Of a stretch of 64,000 nucleotides of DNA, positions 53,300 through 62,703 are shown piece by piece; the stretch's first letter is position 1; every line of letters starts with the position of its first letter. The notes below the pieces were generated by a model that was not told the origin of the DNA, did not search any database, and worked only from the letters and a program-made list of their open reading frames with translations. Source of the DNA: Pseudomonas sp. UBA6562 (GTDB lineage Bacteria > Pseudomonadota > Gammaproteobacteria > Pseudomonadales > Pseudomonadaceae); the NCBI RefSeq assembly GCF_002434265.1, contig NZ_DJJS01000004.1, positions 124,001 to 188,000 on the forward strand, in the 5' to 3' direction. The position numbers were made by a program, and so were the translations under genes.

Positions 53300-54769
53300 A
53301 TGCTGCGTATCAGCCAAGAAGCCCTGACTTTCGACGATATCCTCCTTGTACCTGGCTACTCCGAGGTACTGCCCAATGAAGTCAGTCTCAAGACCCGTTT
53401 GACTCGTGGCATCGAGCTGAACATTCCCCTCGTTTCCGCCGCCATGGACACCGTCACCGAAGCCCGCCTGGCCATCGCCATGGCGCAGGAAGGCGGCATC
53501 GGTATCGTGCACAAGAACATGACCATCGAGCAGCAGGCCAGCGAAGTGCGCAAGGTCAAGAAGTTCGAGGCCGGCGTGGTCAAGGACCCGATCACCATCG
53601 AGGCCGACGCCACCGTGCGCGACCTGTTCGAACTGACCCGCATGAACAACATCTCCGGCGTTCCGGTGCTGGAGAACGGCGACCTGGTCGGCATCGTCAC
53701 CTCCCGTGATGTGCGTTTCGAAACCCGTCTGGAAGCCCGCGTACGCGATGTGATGACGCCCAAAGAGCGTCTGGTCACCGTCCGCGAAGGCGCCGACAAG
53801 AACGAAGTGCGCGAGCTGCTGCACAAGCACCGCCTGGAAAAGGTCCTGATCGTCGACGCAGCCTTCAGCCTCAAAGGCATGATGACCGTCAAGGACATCG
53901 AGAAGGCCAAGGCCTACCCGCTGGCCAGCAAGGACGACCAAGGCCGTCTGCGCGTCGGCGCCGCCGTCGGCACCGGTAAGGACACCCCCGACCGCGTGGC
54001 CGCTCTGGTCGCCGCCGGCGTCGACGTGGTGGTGGTCGACACTGCCCATGGCCACTCCAAGGGCGTGATCGAGCGCGTGCGTTGGGTCAAGCAGACCTAC
54101 CCGCAGGTTCAGGTCATCGGCGGCAACATCGCCACCGGCGCTGCCGCCAAGGCCCTGGCCGAAGCCGGCGCCGATGCGGTCAAGGTCGGTATCGGCCCAG
54201 GCTCGATCTGCACCACCCGTATCGTCGCAGGCGTCGGCGTGCCGCAGATCAGCGCCATCGCCAACGTCGCCGCCGCCCTCGAAGGCACCGGCGTACCGCT
54301 GATCGCCGACGGCGGCATCCGCTTCTCCGGCGACCTGTCCAAGGCCATCGTCGCCGGCGCCTCCTGCGTGATGATGGGCTCGATGTTCGCCGGCACCGAA
54401 GAGGCGCCAGGCGAGGTCGAGCTGTTCCAGGGCCGCTCCTACAAGGCCTACCGCGGCATGGGTTCGTTGGGTGCGATGGCGCAGTCGCAGGGTTCCTCGG
54501 ACCGCTACTTCCAGGACTCCTCGGCCGGCGCCGAGAAGCTCGTGCCCGAAGGCATCGAAGGCCGCGTTCCCTACAAGGGCGCATTGGCTGCGATCATCCA
54601 TCAGTTGATGGGCGGCCTGCGTTCCTCGATGGGCTACACCGGCAGCGCCACCATCGATGAGATGCGCACCAAGCCCGAGTTCGTGCGCATCACCGGTGCC
54701 GGTATGGCCGAGTCCCACGTGCACGACGTACAGATCACCAAAGAAGCCCCGAACTACCGCGTAGGTTGA
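53300..54769 (+). CDS. guaB: IMP dehydrogenase
   Basis: Converts IMP to XMP, the rate-limiting step to GMP. The 489-residue protein starts MLRISQEALTFDDILLVPGYSEV, has a CBS-domain pair at about 95-205, and the catalytic GSICTTR with Cys304. ATG at 53300 follows GGGAG. guaA follows after 78 bases. Confidence 0.98.
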   Translation: MLRISQEALTFDDILLVPGYSEVLPNEVSLKTRLTRGIELNIPLVSAAMDTVTEARLAIAMAQEGGIGIVHKNMTIEQQASEVRKVKKFEAGVVKDPITIEADATVRDLFELTRMNNISGVPVLENGDLVGIVTSRDVRFETRLEARVRDVMTPKERLVTVREGADKNEVRELLHKHRLEKVLIVDAAFSLKGMMTVKDIEKAKAYPLASKDDQGRLRVGAAVGTGKDTPDRVAALVAAGVDVVVVDTAHGHSKGVIERVRWVKQTYPQVQVIGGNIATGAAAKALAEAGADAVKVGIGPGSICTTRIVAGVGVPQISAIANVAAALEGTGVPLIADGGIRFSGDLSKAIVAGASCVMMGSMFAGTEEAPGEVELFQGRSYKAYRGMGSLGAMAQSQGSSDRYFQDSSAGAEKLVPEGIEGRVPYKGALAAIIHQLMGGLRSSMGYTGSATIDEMRTKPEFVRITGAGMAESHVHDVQITKEAPNYRVG

Positions 54770-54789
54770 GGTTTCATCCTCATCCTCGA

Positions 54790-54822
54790 GCGGGGCTGTC
54801 ATGAACAGCCCCGCTTCGTTTC
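54790..54822 (+). terminator. Hairpin between guaB and guaA
   Basis: A perfect 10-bp stem (GCGGGGCTGT and ACAGCCCCGC, loop CATGA) is followed by TTCGTTTCC. It may partly terminate the guaB transcript, reducing guaA expression. Confidence 0.6.
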
Positions 54823-54847
54823 CGATTTCCACTGACGAGATTGAGTC

Positions 54848-56425
54848 ATGGCCCTCGATATCCACGCCCACCGCATCCTGATCCTGGACTTCGGTTCCCA
54901 GTACACCCAACTGATCGCCCGCCGCGTGCGCGAGATCGGTGTGTATTGCGAACTGCACCCGTTCGACATGGACGACGAAGCGATCCGCGCCTTCAACCCG
55001 CGCGGCATCATCCTCGCCGGCGGCCCCGAGTCGGTGCACGAAGCCAACAGCCCGCGCGCGCCACAAGCCGTGTTCGACCTGGGCGTGCCGCTGCTGGGCA
55101 TCTGCTACGGCATGCAGACCATGGCCGAGCAGCTGGGCGGCAAGGTCACCGGTTCCGAGCTGCGTGAGTTCGGCTACGCCCGCGTCGACGTAGTCGGCAA
55201 GAGCCGCCTGCTCGACGGCATCGAAGACCATGTCGACGCCGACGGCGTATTGGGCCTGGACGTGTGGATGAGCCACGGTGACAAGGTCACCTCGATGCCT
55301 GGCGATTTCCACGTCCTGGCCAGCACCCCGAGCTGCCCGATCGCCGGCATGTTCGACGACGCGCGCGGCTATTACGGCGTGCAGTTCCACCCGGAAGTGA
55401 CCCATACCAAGCAGGGCGGTCGCATCCTCTCGCGCTTCATCCAGGACATCTGCGGCTGCGAAGCGCTGTGGACCCCGTCCAACATCGTCGAAGACGCCAT
55501 CGCCCAGGTGCGTGAGCAAGTCGGCTCGGCCAACGTGCTGCTGGGCCTGTCCGGCGGCGTCGACTCCTCGGTGGTCGCCGCGCTGCTGCACCGCGCCATC
55601 GGCGACCAGCTGACCTGCGTGTTCGTCGACAACGGCCTGCTGCGCCTGCACGAAGGCGACCAGGTGATGGCCATGTTCAAGGAGAACATGGGCGTCAAGG
55701 TCATCCGCGCCGACGCCGAGGCCCAGTTCCTCGACAACCTGGCCGGCGAAGCCGACCCGGAGAAGAAGCGCAAGATCATCGGCCGCACCTTCATCGACAT
55801 CTTCGATGCCGAAGCCAGCAAGCTGGACAACATCCAGTTCCTCGCCCAGGGCACCATCTACCCCGACGTGATCGAGTCGGCCGGCGCCAAAAGCGGCAAG
55901 GCCCACGTGATCAAGTCGCACCACAACGTGGGCGGCCTGCCGGAAGAGATGAACCTGAAACTGGTCGAGCCGCTGCGCGAACTGTTCAAGGACGAAGTGC
56001 GCAAGATCGGCCTGGAGCTGGGCCTGCCGTACGACATGGTCTACCGCCACCCGTTCCCGGGCCCGGGCCTGGGCGTGCGCATCCTCGGCGAGGTGAAGAA
56101 GGAATACGCCGACATCCTGCGCCGCGCCGACCACATCTTCATCGAAGAGCTGCGCAAGGCCGACTGGTACCACAAGACCAGCCAGGCGTTCGTGGTGTTC
56201 CAGCCGGTGAAGTCGGTGGGCGTGGTGGGCGATGGCCGTCGCTACGCGTGGGTCGTGGCGTTGCGTGCGGTGGAGACGGTCGACTTCATGACGGCGCGTT
56301 GGGCGCATCTGCCGTACGAGCTGCTGGAGACGGTAAGCGGGCGGATCATCAACGAGATCGAAGGGATTTCGCGGGTGACGTACGACGTGTCGAGCAAGCC
56401 GCCGGCGACGATTGAGTGGGAGTGA
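54848..56425 (+). CDS. guaA: GMP synthase (glutamine-hydrolysing)
   Basis: Converts XMP to GMP. The 525-residue protein has a class I glutamine amidotransferase domain (LGICYGMQTMA, with FHPEVTHT), then the ATP pyrophosphatase loop LSGGVDSSVVAALL and the C-terminal dimer domain ending PPATIEWE. Confidence 0.98.
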   Translation: MALDIHAHRILILDFGSQYTQLIARRVREIGVYCELHPFDMDDEAIRAFNPRGIILAGGPESVHEANSPRAPQAVFDLGVPLLGICYGMQTMAEQLGGKVTGSELREFGYARVDVVGKSRLLDGIEDHVDADGVLGLDVWMSHGDKVTSMPGDFHVLASTPSCPIAGMFDDARGYYGVQFHPEVTHTKQGGRILSRFIQDICGCEALWTPSNIVEDAIAQVREQVGSANVLLGLSGGVDSSVVAALLHRAIGDQLTCVFVDNGLLRLHEGDQVMAMFKENMGVKVIRADAEAQFLDNLAGEADPEKKRKIIGRTFIDIFDAEASKLDNIQFLAQGTIYPDVIESAGAKSGKAHVIKSHHNVGGLPEEMNLKLVEPLRELFKDEVRKIGLELGLPYDMVYRHPFPGPGLGVRILGEVKKEYADILRRADHIFIEELRKADWYHKTSQAFVVFQPVKSVGVVGDGRRYAWVVALRAVETVDFMTARWAHLPYELLETVSGRIINEIEGISRVTYDVSSKPPATIEWE

Positions 56426-56443
56426 TCCTGCGACCACCTCAAG

Positions 56444-56466
56444 AAACCGGCTTCGGCCGGTTTTTT
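56444..56466 (+). terminator. Rho-independent terminator after guaA
   Basis: An 8-bp stem (AAACCGGC and GCCGGTTT with loop TTCG) runs into six T residues. It starts 18 bases after the guaA stop. Confidence 0.92.
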
Positions 56467-56569
56467 GTTTTCGGGCCAATGTGGCATTAATGCCGGCACC
56501 GTTACGGTCCCTGGTGCATGAATTTTTAGCTAGATCGCACCTGTTCAACCTACGCAGGAGCCAACCCCA

Positions 56570-56800
56570 ATGCGCACCGTCTCTATTTTCAAAAACGGCA
56601 AGAATCAAACCATTCGCCTGCCCAATGACATGGCCTACGAAGGCGTTGGCGAGCTGGAAATCACCCATATCGGTGACACCATCACGCTACGTCCTGTACG
56701 CTCAGACTGGCTTTCTTTGAGTGGTTTGCCCAACGCCGATAAGGATTTCCTCCAAGAGCGTGCAGAAGTCATCAGCGATGGAGGTAGGTTCACGCTGTGA
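56570..56800 (+). CDS. vapB: VapB-type antitoxin
   Basis: A 76-residue AbrB/SpoVT-fold antitoxin: MRTVSIFKNGKNQTIRLPNDMAYEGVGELEITHIGDTITLRPVR is the DNA-binding part, and the C-terminal half would hold the toxin. The frame is complete, but its partner toxin is broken, so it may be a solitary antitoxin. Part of the gene is repeated at 59262-59441. Confidence 0.8.
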   Translation: MRTVSIFKNGKNQTIRLPNDMAYEGVGELEITHIGDTITLRPVRSDWLSLSGLPNADKDFLQERAEVISDGGRFTL

Positions 56801-57054
56801 TCACATTCACGCTCGACACGTGTATGTACTCCTTCATCATGCGCGAACGTCCAGAGTCGGTCCTGTTACGACTTGCCGCATAGGCGGCGCGAAACAATCG
56901 GATCGTCATTTCCGCCGTTACCTATCCGGAAATGCGCTATGGGCAGATCGGTCATAAGCTTCGCCTAAACACAAGACGCTATTCGACACTCGCTAAAGCA
57001 CCCGCGAGAGATCGGGTCCGCGTTGGATGTGGCCCAGTCATCTATTCAATCTGA
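56797..57054 (+). pseudogene. vapC: vapC toxin remnant (PIN domain), interrupted
   Basis: GTG at 56797 overlaps the vapB stop by two bases and starts VITFTLDTCMYSFIMRERPESVLLRLAA, then meets TAG at 56881. The same frame continues with ARNNRIVISAVTYPEMRYGQIGHK, which is the expected next part of a VapC PIN domain, and then loses similarity until TGA at 57052. Intact VapC proteins have about 130 residues and further acidic residues in the C-terminal half, which are missing. The toxin is therefore inactive. Confidence 0.8.
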
Positions 57055-57141
57055 CCAAAAAAGCCTGAAACCGCGTATCTGTCAGGCGCAGCAGCGGCTC
57101 ATCGCCGATGGGCGTGGTCGCCCAGTCGACTCGACTTGCGC

Positions 57142-59163
57142 CTACGCATGGGTGAGCCCGGTCAACGTGTCCGCAATGTTTTTAGTGCGTTGCGCCGTAC
57201 CCTCGGTCGCGCGGCTCGACGCCTCAAGCGCATTGAGCATTTCGCGCAACGCGCCGACGCTAGTGGATTGGTCCTCGATCTGCTGGGCAACACGCTGGAT
57301 CTCGCTGGACAGCAGGTCAATGTCCACGCCGATTTCCGCCGCATTCTTACGGGTGATTTCTGCCAGTTTGCGTACTTCGTCCGCCACCACCGCAAAACCC
57401 CGGCCCAGGTCGCCCGCGCGCGCCGCTTCAATGGCGGCGTTGAGCGCCAGCAGGTTGGTCTGCCCGGCGATCTGTTGGATCACCTGCACGATCGACTGGA
57501 TGCGCAGACTCGACCCGGCCAGCGTGCGCGCACCTTCCACCGCCACATCCGCTTGGCTGGAAAGCCCTTCCACCGTCGTCCCTGCCTGGGTAGACACGGC
57601 GTTCTGCTGGTCGATCGTACCCACAAGTTCGTCCATCGACGCGTGCAACTCACCCGAGTAATGCTTGAGCTGCGCAGCGATGTCTTCCTGCTGGCGCTCG
57701 GCATGGGCCAACACCATGCCCAAGTCTGCCAAGCCTTCGAACACGTGCAGGATATTGCGGTCCAGCCCACGGGTATTGAGGGTAGTGCTGAAGTCTTTGT
57801 TCTTGAATGCGCTGATCTGCTTGACCACCACATGGTTCAGCCCAGCCAACTTCTTCACCTGGCGCCGTAGAAAGAACGCCTTGAACTCGCCGTAGTGGGC
57901 GATGAAGTCGTCCACGTACTCGTCACTGAAACTCGCGCCCTTGGTCACCCGAAAGAAGAAAATCGCCGTCAGCGTCTGGTTCAGGTTCAAACCCAGGATC
58001 TCCCCAAAGGTCGAAAACCCCGTCAACGGTACATCACCAAAAATGCCGGCCATGCTGCCCAGCTCGGCGCCGTTGTTCAGCCGGCGCAAAATGCAGTCGT
58101 TCAAGATCCCCGCCACCGGCTGGCCACCCTTGCCGCGCAGGAACTGCTCATAATCCCGGCGCGTCGCCTCACGCAACGGCGTGCGCCGCACCATCACCAA
58201 CTCCTCGCCCGGCGCCACGTCGCAAAACAACTGTACGATCTGCTGCTCGTAATCGATGCGCGCAATGGACCGCACAAACAACTCGCTGCCCACCCGAATC
58301 GCAAACGAATAGTCCGCCAGCTTCGACTCCAGCGCCTGGGGGGCGCAATCGAACGCATCACACAGCGCTTGCACCATGCTCTTGATGTTGCCGTCGCTGT
58401 CGATCACCTGATCGATCGTGCGGTCCTCGACCGACGCAGTCAGCACACTGAAGGTCAAATCCGCCGGCTTGAAGTTCTGGCTCTTGAACACCCCGAACCG
58501 CACATGCGCCGCCGTCTTCAGGAACACGATCTGAGCATGGTTCTGATAACTGCGCTGACCGTCATGAATCAGCGTCTTTTGGAAATCCGACTTACCCCCG
58601 GCCGATCCCCCTACAAACAAACAAGGAAACCGCCCAGACTCATACAGCGCTTCCATGAAGAACGACTCCGACGCCGACAACCCGTCGAAGACCACGTACG
58701 CCAACGTATCGCGATGATCGATCGACATGCGTACCTGCACCCGCTTGATGTTGGCCACCAACTTGGCAATCCGCTCCTGCATCCCCAACCGCTTACCGCC
58801 ACCGCGAATGTCCTCACACTCCAACGGCACCATCACCACTTCGGCCGAGGCGATCAGGCTGTCGTCGAATAGCTGCAATACCACCCGGTCCCAGCGCTCA
58901 CCGGTCGCGCAATACAGCGAATTGGGTACGTTGCAGAGTTCGCCGGAGGTGGTGCACAGGCTGACGGTGGAGTGGGGGAAGCGGCGTTTGAGCTTGGCGG
59001 AGATGGCATCGATGTCCAGATGCGGCGAGATGAAACCGGTGATCAGGGTGGGGGTGATGCGTAAGGCGGCGAGGGCGGCGTCCAGGTCGTTGGCAGTGCT
59101 GTTGACCGTGACGGTGCCTTGATGATCGCTCCGGGCTTTTTTCAGACGGGAGAATGGGTTCAT
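57142..59163 (-). CDS. Cytosolic chemoreceptor with FIST sensor domains
   Basis: A 673-residue protein with no membrane helix. The N-terminal part (about 1-385) is a FIST_N plus FIST_C sensor (VSLCTTSGELCN, AYVVFDGLSASESFFMEALYESGRFPCLFVGGSAGG, and the GDVPLTGFSTFGEILGL C-terminal motif), a fold proposed to bind small ligands such as amino acids. The last 190 residues form the methyl-accepting coiled coil with the kinase-contact tip IQQIAGQTNLLALNAAIEAARAGDLGRGFAVVADEVRKLAE. It probably signals to a CheA from the cytosol. Function as a receptor is likely; its ligand and the flagellar versus alternative pathway are unknown. It lies alone between two copies of vapB sequence. Confidence 0.88.
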   Translation of the reverse strand: MNPFSRLKKARSDHQGTVTVNSTANDLDAALAALRITPTLITGFISPHLDIDAISAKLKRRFPHSTVSLCTTSGELCNVPNSLYCATGERWDRVVLQLFDDSLIASAEVVMVPLECEDIRGGGKRLGMQERIAKLVANIKRVQVRMSIDHRDTLAYVVFDGLSASESFFMEALYESGRFPCLFVGGSAGGKSDFQKTLIHDGQRSYQNHAQIVFLKTAAHVRFGVFKSQNFKPADLTFSVLTASVEDRTIDQVIDSDGNIKSMVQALCDAFDCAPQALESKLADYSFAIRVGSELFVRSIARIDYEQQIVQLFCDVAPGEELVMVRRTPLREATRRDYEQFLRGKGGQPVAGILNDCILRRLNNGAELGSMAGIFGDVPLTGFSTFGEILGLNLNQTLTAIFFFRVTKGASFSDEYVDDFIAHYGEFKAFFLRRQVKKLAGLNHVVVKQISAFKNKDFSTTLNTRGLDRNILHVFEGLADLGMVLAHAERQQEDIAAQLKHYSGELHASMDELVGTIDQQNAVSTQAGTTVEGLSSQADVAVEGARTLAGSSLRIQSIVQVIQQIAGQTNLLALNAAIEAARAGDLGRGFAVVADEVRKLAEITRKNAAEIGVDIDLLSSEIQRVAQQIEDQSTSVGALREMLNALEASSRATEGTAQRTKNIADTLTGLTHA

Positions 59164-59261
59164 GGGGTGGACTCGATTGAAAAGGGGGAGGCTGCGATTA
59201 GTAGGGTAATCGGCAGCTTGGGCGGGGGCTGGAGGGGGGGGTGACGGATGGATGCGGTTGA

Positions 59262-59441
59262 AACGGCGAGCATCAAACCGTTCGCCTACCCAATGACATG
59301 GCCTACGAAGGCGTTGGCGAGCTTGAACTCACCCGTGTCGGTGACACCGCCACACGCCGTCCTGCGCGCCTGGGCTGGCTGTCCTTGAGTGATTTGCCCA
59401 AGGCAATTCGGCCTGGAATCACCTGCCAGTCGTCTCTCTAA
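59262..59441 (+). pseudogene. Second, decayed copy of vapB
   Basis: The frame is open for 59 codons without a start, directly behind TGA, and reads NGEHQTVRLPNDMAYEGVGELELTRVGDT..., matching vapB residues about 9-60. Aligned with 56593-56736, I count about 24 differences in roughly 145 positions, including an identical 35-base block (56620-56654 and 59289-59323). The C-terminal third is not vapB. Confidence 0.8.
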
Positions 59442-59481
59442 ACATTGCCGCCCTGCGCAAGCATCATCATCGACGCCCAAC

Positions 59482-60243
59482 TCACGCCCAACGCTGCCGC
59501 GACCAGCCACTCAAGGCATCCACCGCCAGCACCAGCAACACCATGGCAATTATCACCGTGCTCGCCTGGGCTTCCTGGAACAGGCTAAGGCTGACATAGA
59601 GCATCTGCCCCAGCCCCCCGGCCCCCACGAAACCCATCACCGTAGCCATGCGGATGTTGTTTTCCCAGCGGTACAGAGTGTAGGCCAGGAGCTGCGGCCA
59701 CAGGGTGGGCAAGGTGCCGTAGCAGAACGCCAGCCAGGCACTGCCGCCTTGCAAACGGATGGCAGCGGCAGGGTGTTCCGGGGTGTTTTCCAGGGCTTCC
59801 GCAAACAGCCGACCCAGCACGCCTGCCGTGTGCAGGGCCAACGCCAGTGTGCCCGCGTTGGGCCCCAGGCCTGCGGCCAGCACCATCAATACGGCCCACA
59901 CCAATTCCGGGATCGCCCGCAAGGCGTTGAGCAGCAGGCGCGTGAATGTCTGCAGCGGCCAGCCCATTCGACCGGCGGCAGGCAGGGCCAAGGCGAGGCC
60001 GGCCAGCGCGGCGAGCAAGGTGCCCATCGCCGACATCGCCAGGGTTTCCAGCGTTGCGCCTGCGATGGCCCGCAAATGCCCTGCGCTGAAGTCGGGACGC
60101 ATGAAGCGAGCGGCATAGCCTGCCATCTGGTCGAGGCTTGCGGAGGTGGCCAGGCCGGCCAGGTCGAGATCCAGATACCAGAACGAGCCGACGATCGAGA
60201 TCAGAATGCCCGCCACGATCAGGGCCGAGGTGATGCGTCTCAT
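59482..60243 (-). CDS. Putative selenate ABC transporter permease 2 (PhnE-like)
   Basis: A 253-residue permease with about six helices, resembling PhnE. The EAA-like loop ENTPEHPAAAIRLQGGSAWLAFCYGTLPTLWPQ and MGFVGAGGLGQMLYVSLSLF are present. The ATG at 60243 overlaps the preceding permease stop by four bases. It is the last gene of the minus-strand transporter operon. Confidence 0.82.
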   Translation of the reverse strand: MRRITSALIVAGILISIVGSFWYLDLDLAGLATSASLDQMAGYAARFMRPDFSAGHLRAIAGATLETLAMSAMGTLLAALAGLALALPAAGRMGWPLQTFTRLLLNALRAIPELVWAVLMVLAAGLGPNAGTLALALHTAGVLGRLFAEALENTPEHPAAAIRLQGGSAWLAFCYGTLPTLWPQLLAYTLYRWENNIRMATVMGFVGAGGLGQMLYVSLSLFQEAQASTVIIAMVLLVLAVDALSGWSRQRWA

Positions 60244-61064
60244 GCCAGCCTCCTGCGCAGCAGGCGGCTGAGCTGGTCGGCAAGCAGTACCAGAATCAGA
60301 AAGGTCAGCAGCATGCTGGCAACTTCGGCGCCGGCGAACATGCGCATCGACAGGTCGAGCTGTTGACCCAGCCCACCGGCGCCCACGAAGCCCATCACCA
60401 CCGAGGCGCGTACGGCGCATTCCCAACGGTAGACGGTGTAGGACGTCAGCTCGGCGATTGCCTCGGGAAGCACGCCGTAGAAGAACGCAGCCAAACGACC
60501 GGCGCCGGCCTGCACGAGCGCGTGCCGCGGGCGTTGGTCCACCGATTCGAAGATTTCCGCATAGACCTTGCCGAGCATGCCGGCGTAGGTGATGGCGATG
60601 GCCAACACACCCGCGGTGGGCCCAAGGCCCACCGCACGGACGAACAGCAGCGCCCAGACGATCTCCGGCACGCTACGCAGGAGGATCAGCACGATGCGCG
60701 CGAGCCAGCGCACGCACTGGCCCAGCGTGCCCGGACGGCCTCGGTCGACCCTCGAGAAGGACAGTGCCCGACTGGCCAGCAGGCTCGCCGGCGCGGCCAG
60801 CAGTAGCGCCAGCGACAGGCCCGCCGTGGCGATGGCCAGTGTCTGCAGCGTGGCATCGAGCAGCAGGGTGAGGAAATCCTTATCTCGTGCCGGCGGCCAG
60901 AAGCCTTCGAGGAAACTCCCCATCGATTGCGTGCTGTCTGGATATACCAGCACGCTCAGGTCCAGCTCGGCCAACCGTACACCGGGCCAGAGCAGCAGGA
61001 TGGCCAGCACGCTGAGCAGCAGGCGTGGGCCGGCGGCCGGGTCGCGTCTGTCGCTGCTCAGCAT
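60240..61064 (-). CDS. Putative selenate ABC transporter permease 1 (PhnE-like)
   Basis: A 274-residue permease with the loop ESVDQRPRHALVQAGAGRLAAFFYGVLPEAIAE and MGFVGAGGLGQQLDLSMRMF. ATG at 61064 overlaps the ATPase stop by seven bases. Two related permeases in one operon are usual for this transporter type. Confidence 0.82.
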   Translation of the reverse strand: MLSSDRRDPAAGPRLLLSVLAILLLWPGVRLAELDLSVLVYPDSTQSMGSFLEGFWPPARDKDFLTLLLDATLQTLAIATAGLSLALLLAAPASLLASRALSFSRVDRGRPGTLGQCVRWLARIVLILLRSVPEIVWALLFVRAVGLGPTAGVLAIAITYAGMLGKVYAEIFESVDQRPRHALVQAGAGRLAAFFYGVLPEAIAELTSYTVYRWECAVRASVVMGFVGAGGLGQQLDLSMRMFAGAEVASMLLTFLILVLLADQLSRLLRRRLA

Positions 61065-61855
61065 CGCGCAGCCCAGGTAGCCGCAGGGTCGCTGCCTTGG
61101 GGGAGCGGTTGCAGTTGCTCGTTGGCGTACAGCGCATCGAGCCGTGCCTGGTCCACCTGCGTGCTGGGTAGATCGAAGGCGATCGAGCCGGCACGGATGC
61201 CAATGATGCGGGGAAAATGCCGCAGTGCCAGCTCGACCGCGTGCAGGCTGGCGATCAGGGTGATGCGCCTCGACTCGGCATCCTGACAAAGCAGTGACAA
61301 CGTATGCTCGGCCAGGCGCGGATCCATCGCCGAGACCGGCTCGTCGGCCAGCAGCAAGTGCGGCGCCTGGTACAGGGCGCGGGCAATGCCGACCCGTTGC
61401 AGCTGGCCACCGGAAAGCTGGCCGCAGCGTACGAACAGCTTGTCGGCCATATCGAGTTTTTCCAGCTCGGCACGGGCGCCTGGGATGTCCACCGGATGCA
61501 GCAGGTTGAGCAGGCTCTTGCTCAGCCCCCATTGACCGAGCCTGCCGGCCAGCACGGCAGTGACCACGCGTTGGCGTGGCGGCAGCGGCGGCGCCTGATG
61601 AATCAGCCCGACCTGCGCGCGCAGGCGCTGACGTGCCCGGGCCGACAACTGCCAGGGCTGCCGGCCAAGCACCTCCAGCTCGCCCGCACTGGGCGGCAGT
61701 GCGGTTGCCAGCAGATTGAGCAGGCTCGACTTACCGGCGCCGGACGGGCCGATGATCGCCACGCGCTCGCCCTCTGCGACCGTGAGGTTCAGATCCCGCA
61801 GCGCCTGCACGCCGTTGCCGTGGCGTAGGCCGGCGCCGGCCAGACGCAGGGTCAT
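61058..61855 (-). CDS. Putative selenate ABC transporter ATPase (PhnC-like)
   Basis: A 265-residue ATPase with Walker A GPSGAGKSS, signature LSGGQLQRVGIARAL and Walker B HLLLADEPVSAMDP. It overlaps the binding-protein stop by four bases. Phosphonate-type sequence, but the setting beside selD and mnmH points to a selenium oxyanion. Confidence 0.85.
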   Translation of the reverse strand: MTLRLAGAGLRHGNGVQALRDLNLTVAEGERVAIIGPSGAGKSSLLNLLATALPPSAGELEVLGRQPWQLSARARQRLRAQVGLIHQAPPLPPRQRVVTAVLAGRLGQWGLSKSLLNLLHPVDIPGARAELEKLDMADKLFVRCGQLSGGQLQRVGIARALYQAPHLLLADEPVSAMDPRLAEHTLSLLCQDAESRRITLIASLHAVELALRHFPRIIGIRAGSIAFDLPSTQVDQARLDALYANEQLQPLPQGSDPAATWAARC

Positions 61856-62703
61856 TTCAGCAGTTCGGCGGCGCGCGCGGCCTCTTCGATACCGGTGTAG
61901 TTTTCAGGCTTGGTTTCTATGAAGCGGCTTGCCGCCTGCAAGTCCAGTATCGCCTTTTGCTCGGGCTTGGCGGGGTCGAGCGCCAGGAACGCCTGTTTGA
62001 TCTTTTGCGCCAACGCCGGATCGAGGCTGCCGCGCACCGTCCAGTTGTAGTCGAAATAGGTCGGTGTGGTGGCGAATACTTTCACTTTGCTGGTGTCGAC
62101 CTTACCGTTAGCGACCAGCTTGTCCCACACGCTGGCATTGAGCACGCCCGCATCGACCTTGCCCGCCTGCACCCAGGCGACGGTAGCGTCGTGGGCCCCG
62201 GAATAGCCGATACGGCTGAAGAAGGACTCCGGCTTGATGCCGTCCTTGAGCATGAAATAACGCGGCATCAGGCTGCCCGAGGTCGAGGAGATCGAGCCGA
62301 AGGCGAACGTCTTGCCCTTGAGGTCGCTCAAGGATTTCACATCGTCCCTGGCCGTGATGAATTTGCTGGTGAACTGGGCGTCCTGCTCGCGTTGCACCAG
62401 AGGCACCGCATTACCGGTTCTCTGCTGCACCTGAACGAAGGTGAAGCCGCCCAGCCATGCCATGTCCAGGCGATCCGAGGCCAGCGCTTCGACCACGGCA
62501 GGGTAGTCCGCCACCGGCACGAACTGCACCTTCATGCCCAATCGCTGTTCGAGGTACTCGCCCAGCGGTTTGAACTTGCGCAGCAATTCGGTGGGCGCCT
62601 CGTCGGGAATTGCCGAGACCCGCAAGATTTCGGCGGCATGGCTGGCCAGGGCGGAAACGGACAGGGCAAAGCCTGCGACCAGCGACAGGGTGCGCTTGAG
62701 CAT
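61852..62703 (-). CDS. Putative selenate-binding periplasmic protein (PhnD-like)
   Basis: A 283-residue exported protein (signal peptide 1-23, ending SHA) of the phosphonate/phosphite-binding fold: LRVSAIPDEAPTELLRKFKPLGEYLEQRLG, LDMAWLGGFTFVQVQQRTGN and FAFGSISSTSGSLMPRYFML. A related subfamily is annotated as a putative selenate-binding protein because it sits next to selD and ybbB/mnmH, as here. Transport of phosphonate, phosphite or another oxyanion is not excluded. Confidence 0.82.
   Translation of the reverse strand: MLKRTLSLVAGFALSVSALASHAAEILRVSAIPDEAPTELLRKFKPLGEYLEQRLGMKVQFVPVADYPAVVEALASDRLDMAWLGGFTFVQVQQRTGNAVPLVQREQDAQFTSKFITARDDVKSLSDLKGKTFAFGSISSTSGSLMPRYFMLKDGIKPESFFSRIGYSGAHDATVAWVQAGKVDAGVLNASVWDKLVANGKVDTSKVKVFATTPTYFDYNWTVRGSLDPALAQKIKQAFLALDPAKPEQKAILDLQAASRFIETKPENYTGIEEAARAAELLK

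Noticed and set aside
53162..56668. Very long open frame (over 1,100 codons) on the minus strand opposite guaB and guaA
   Set aside because: It is the mirror of two certain genes in high-G+C sequence; its product is rich in His, Gly and Val with no domain or ribosome site.
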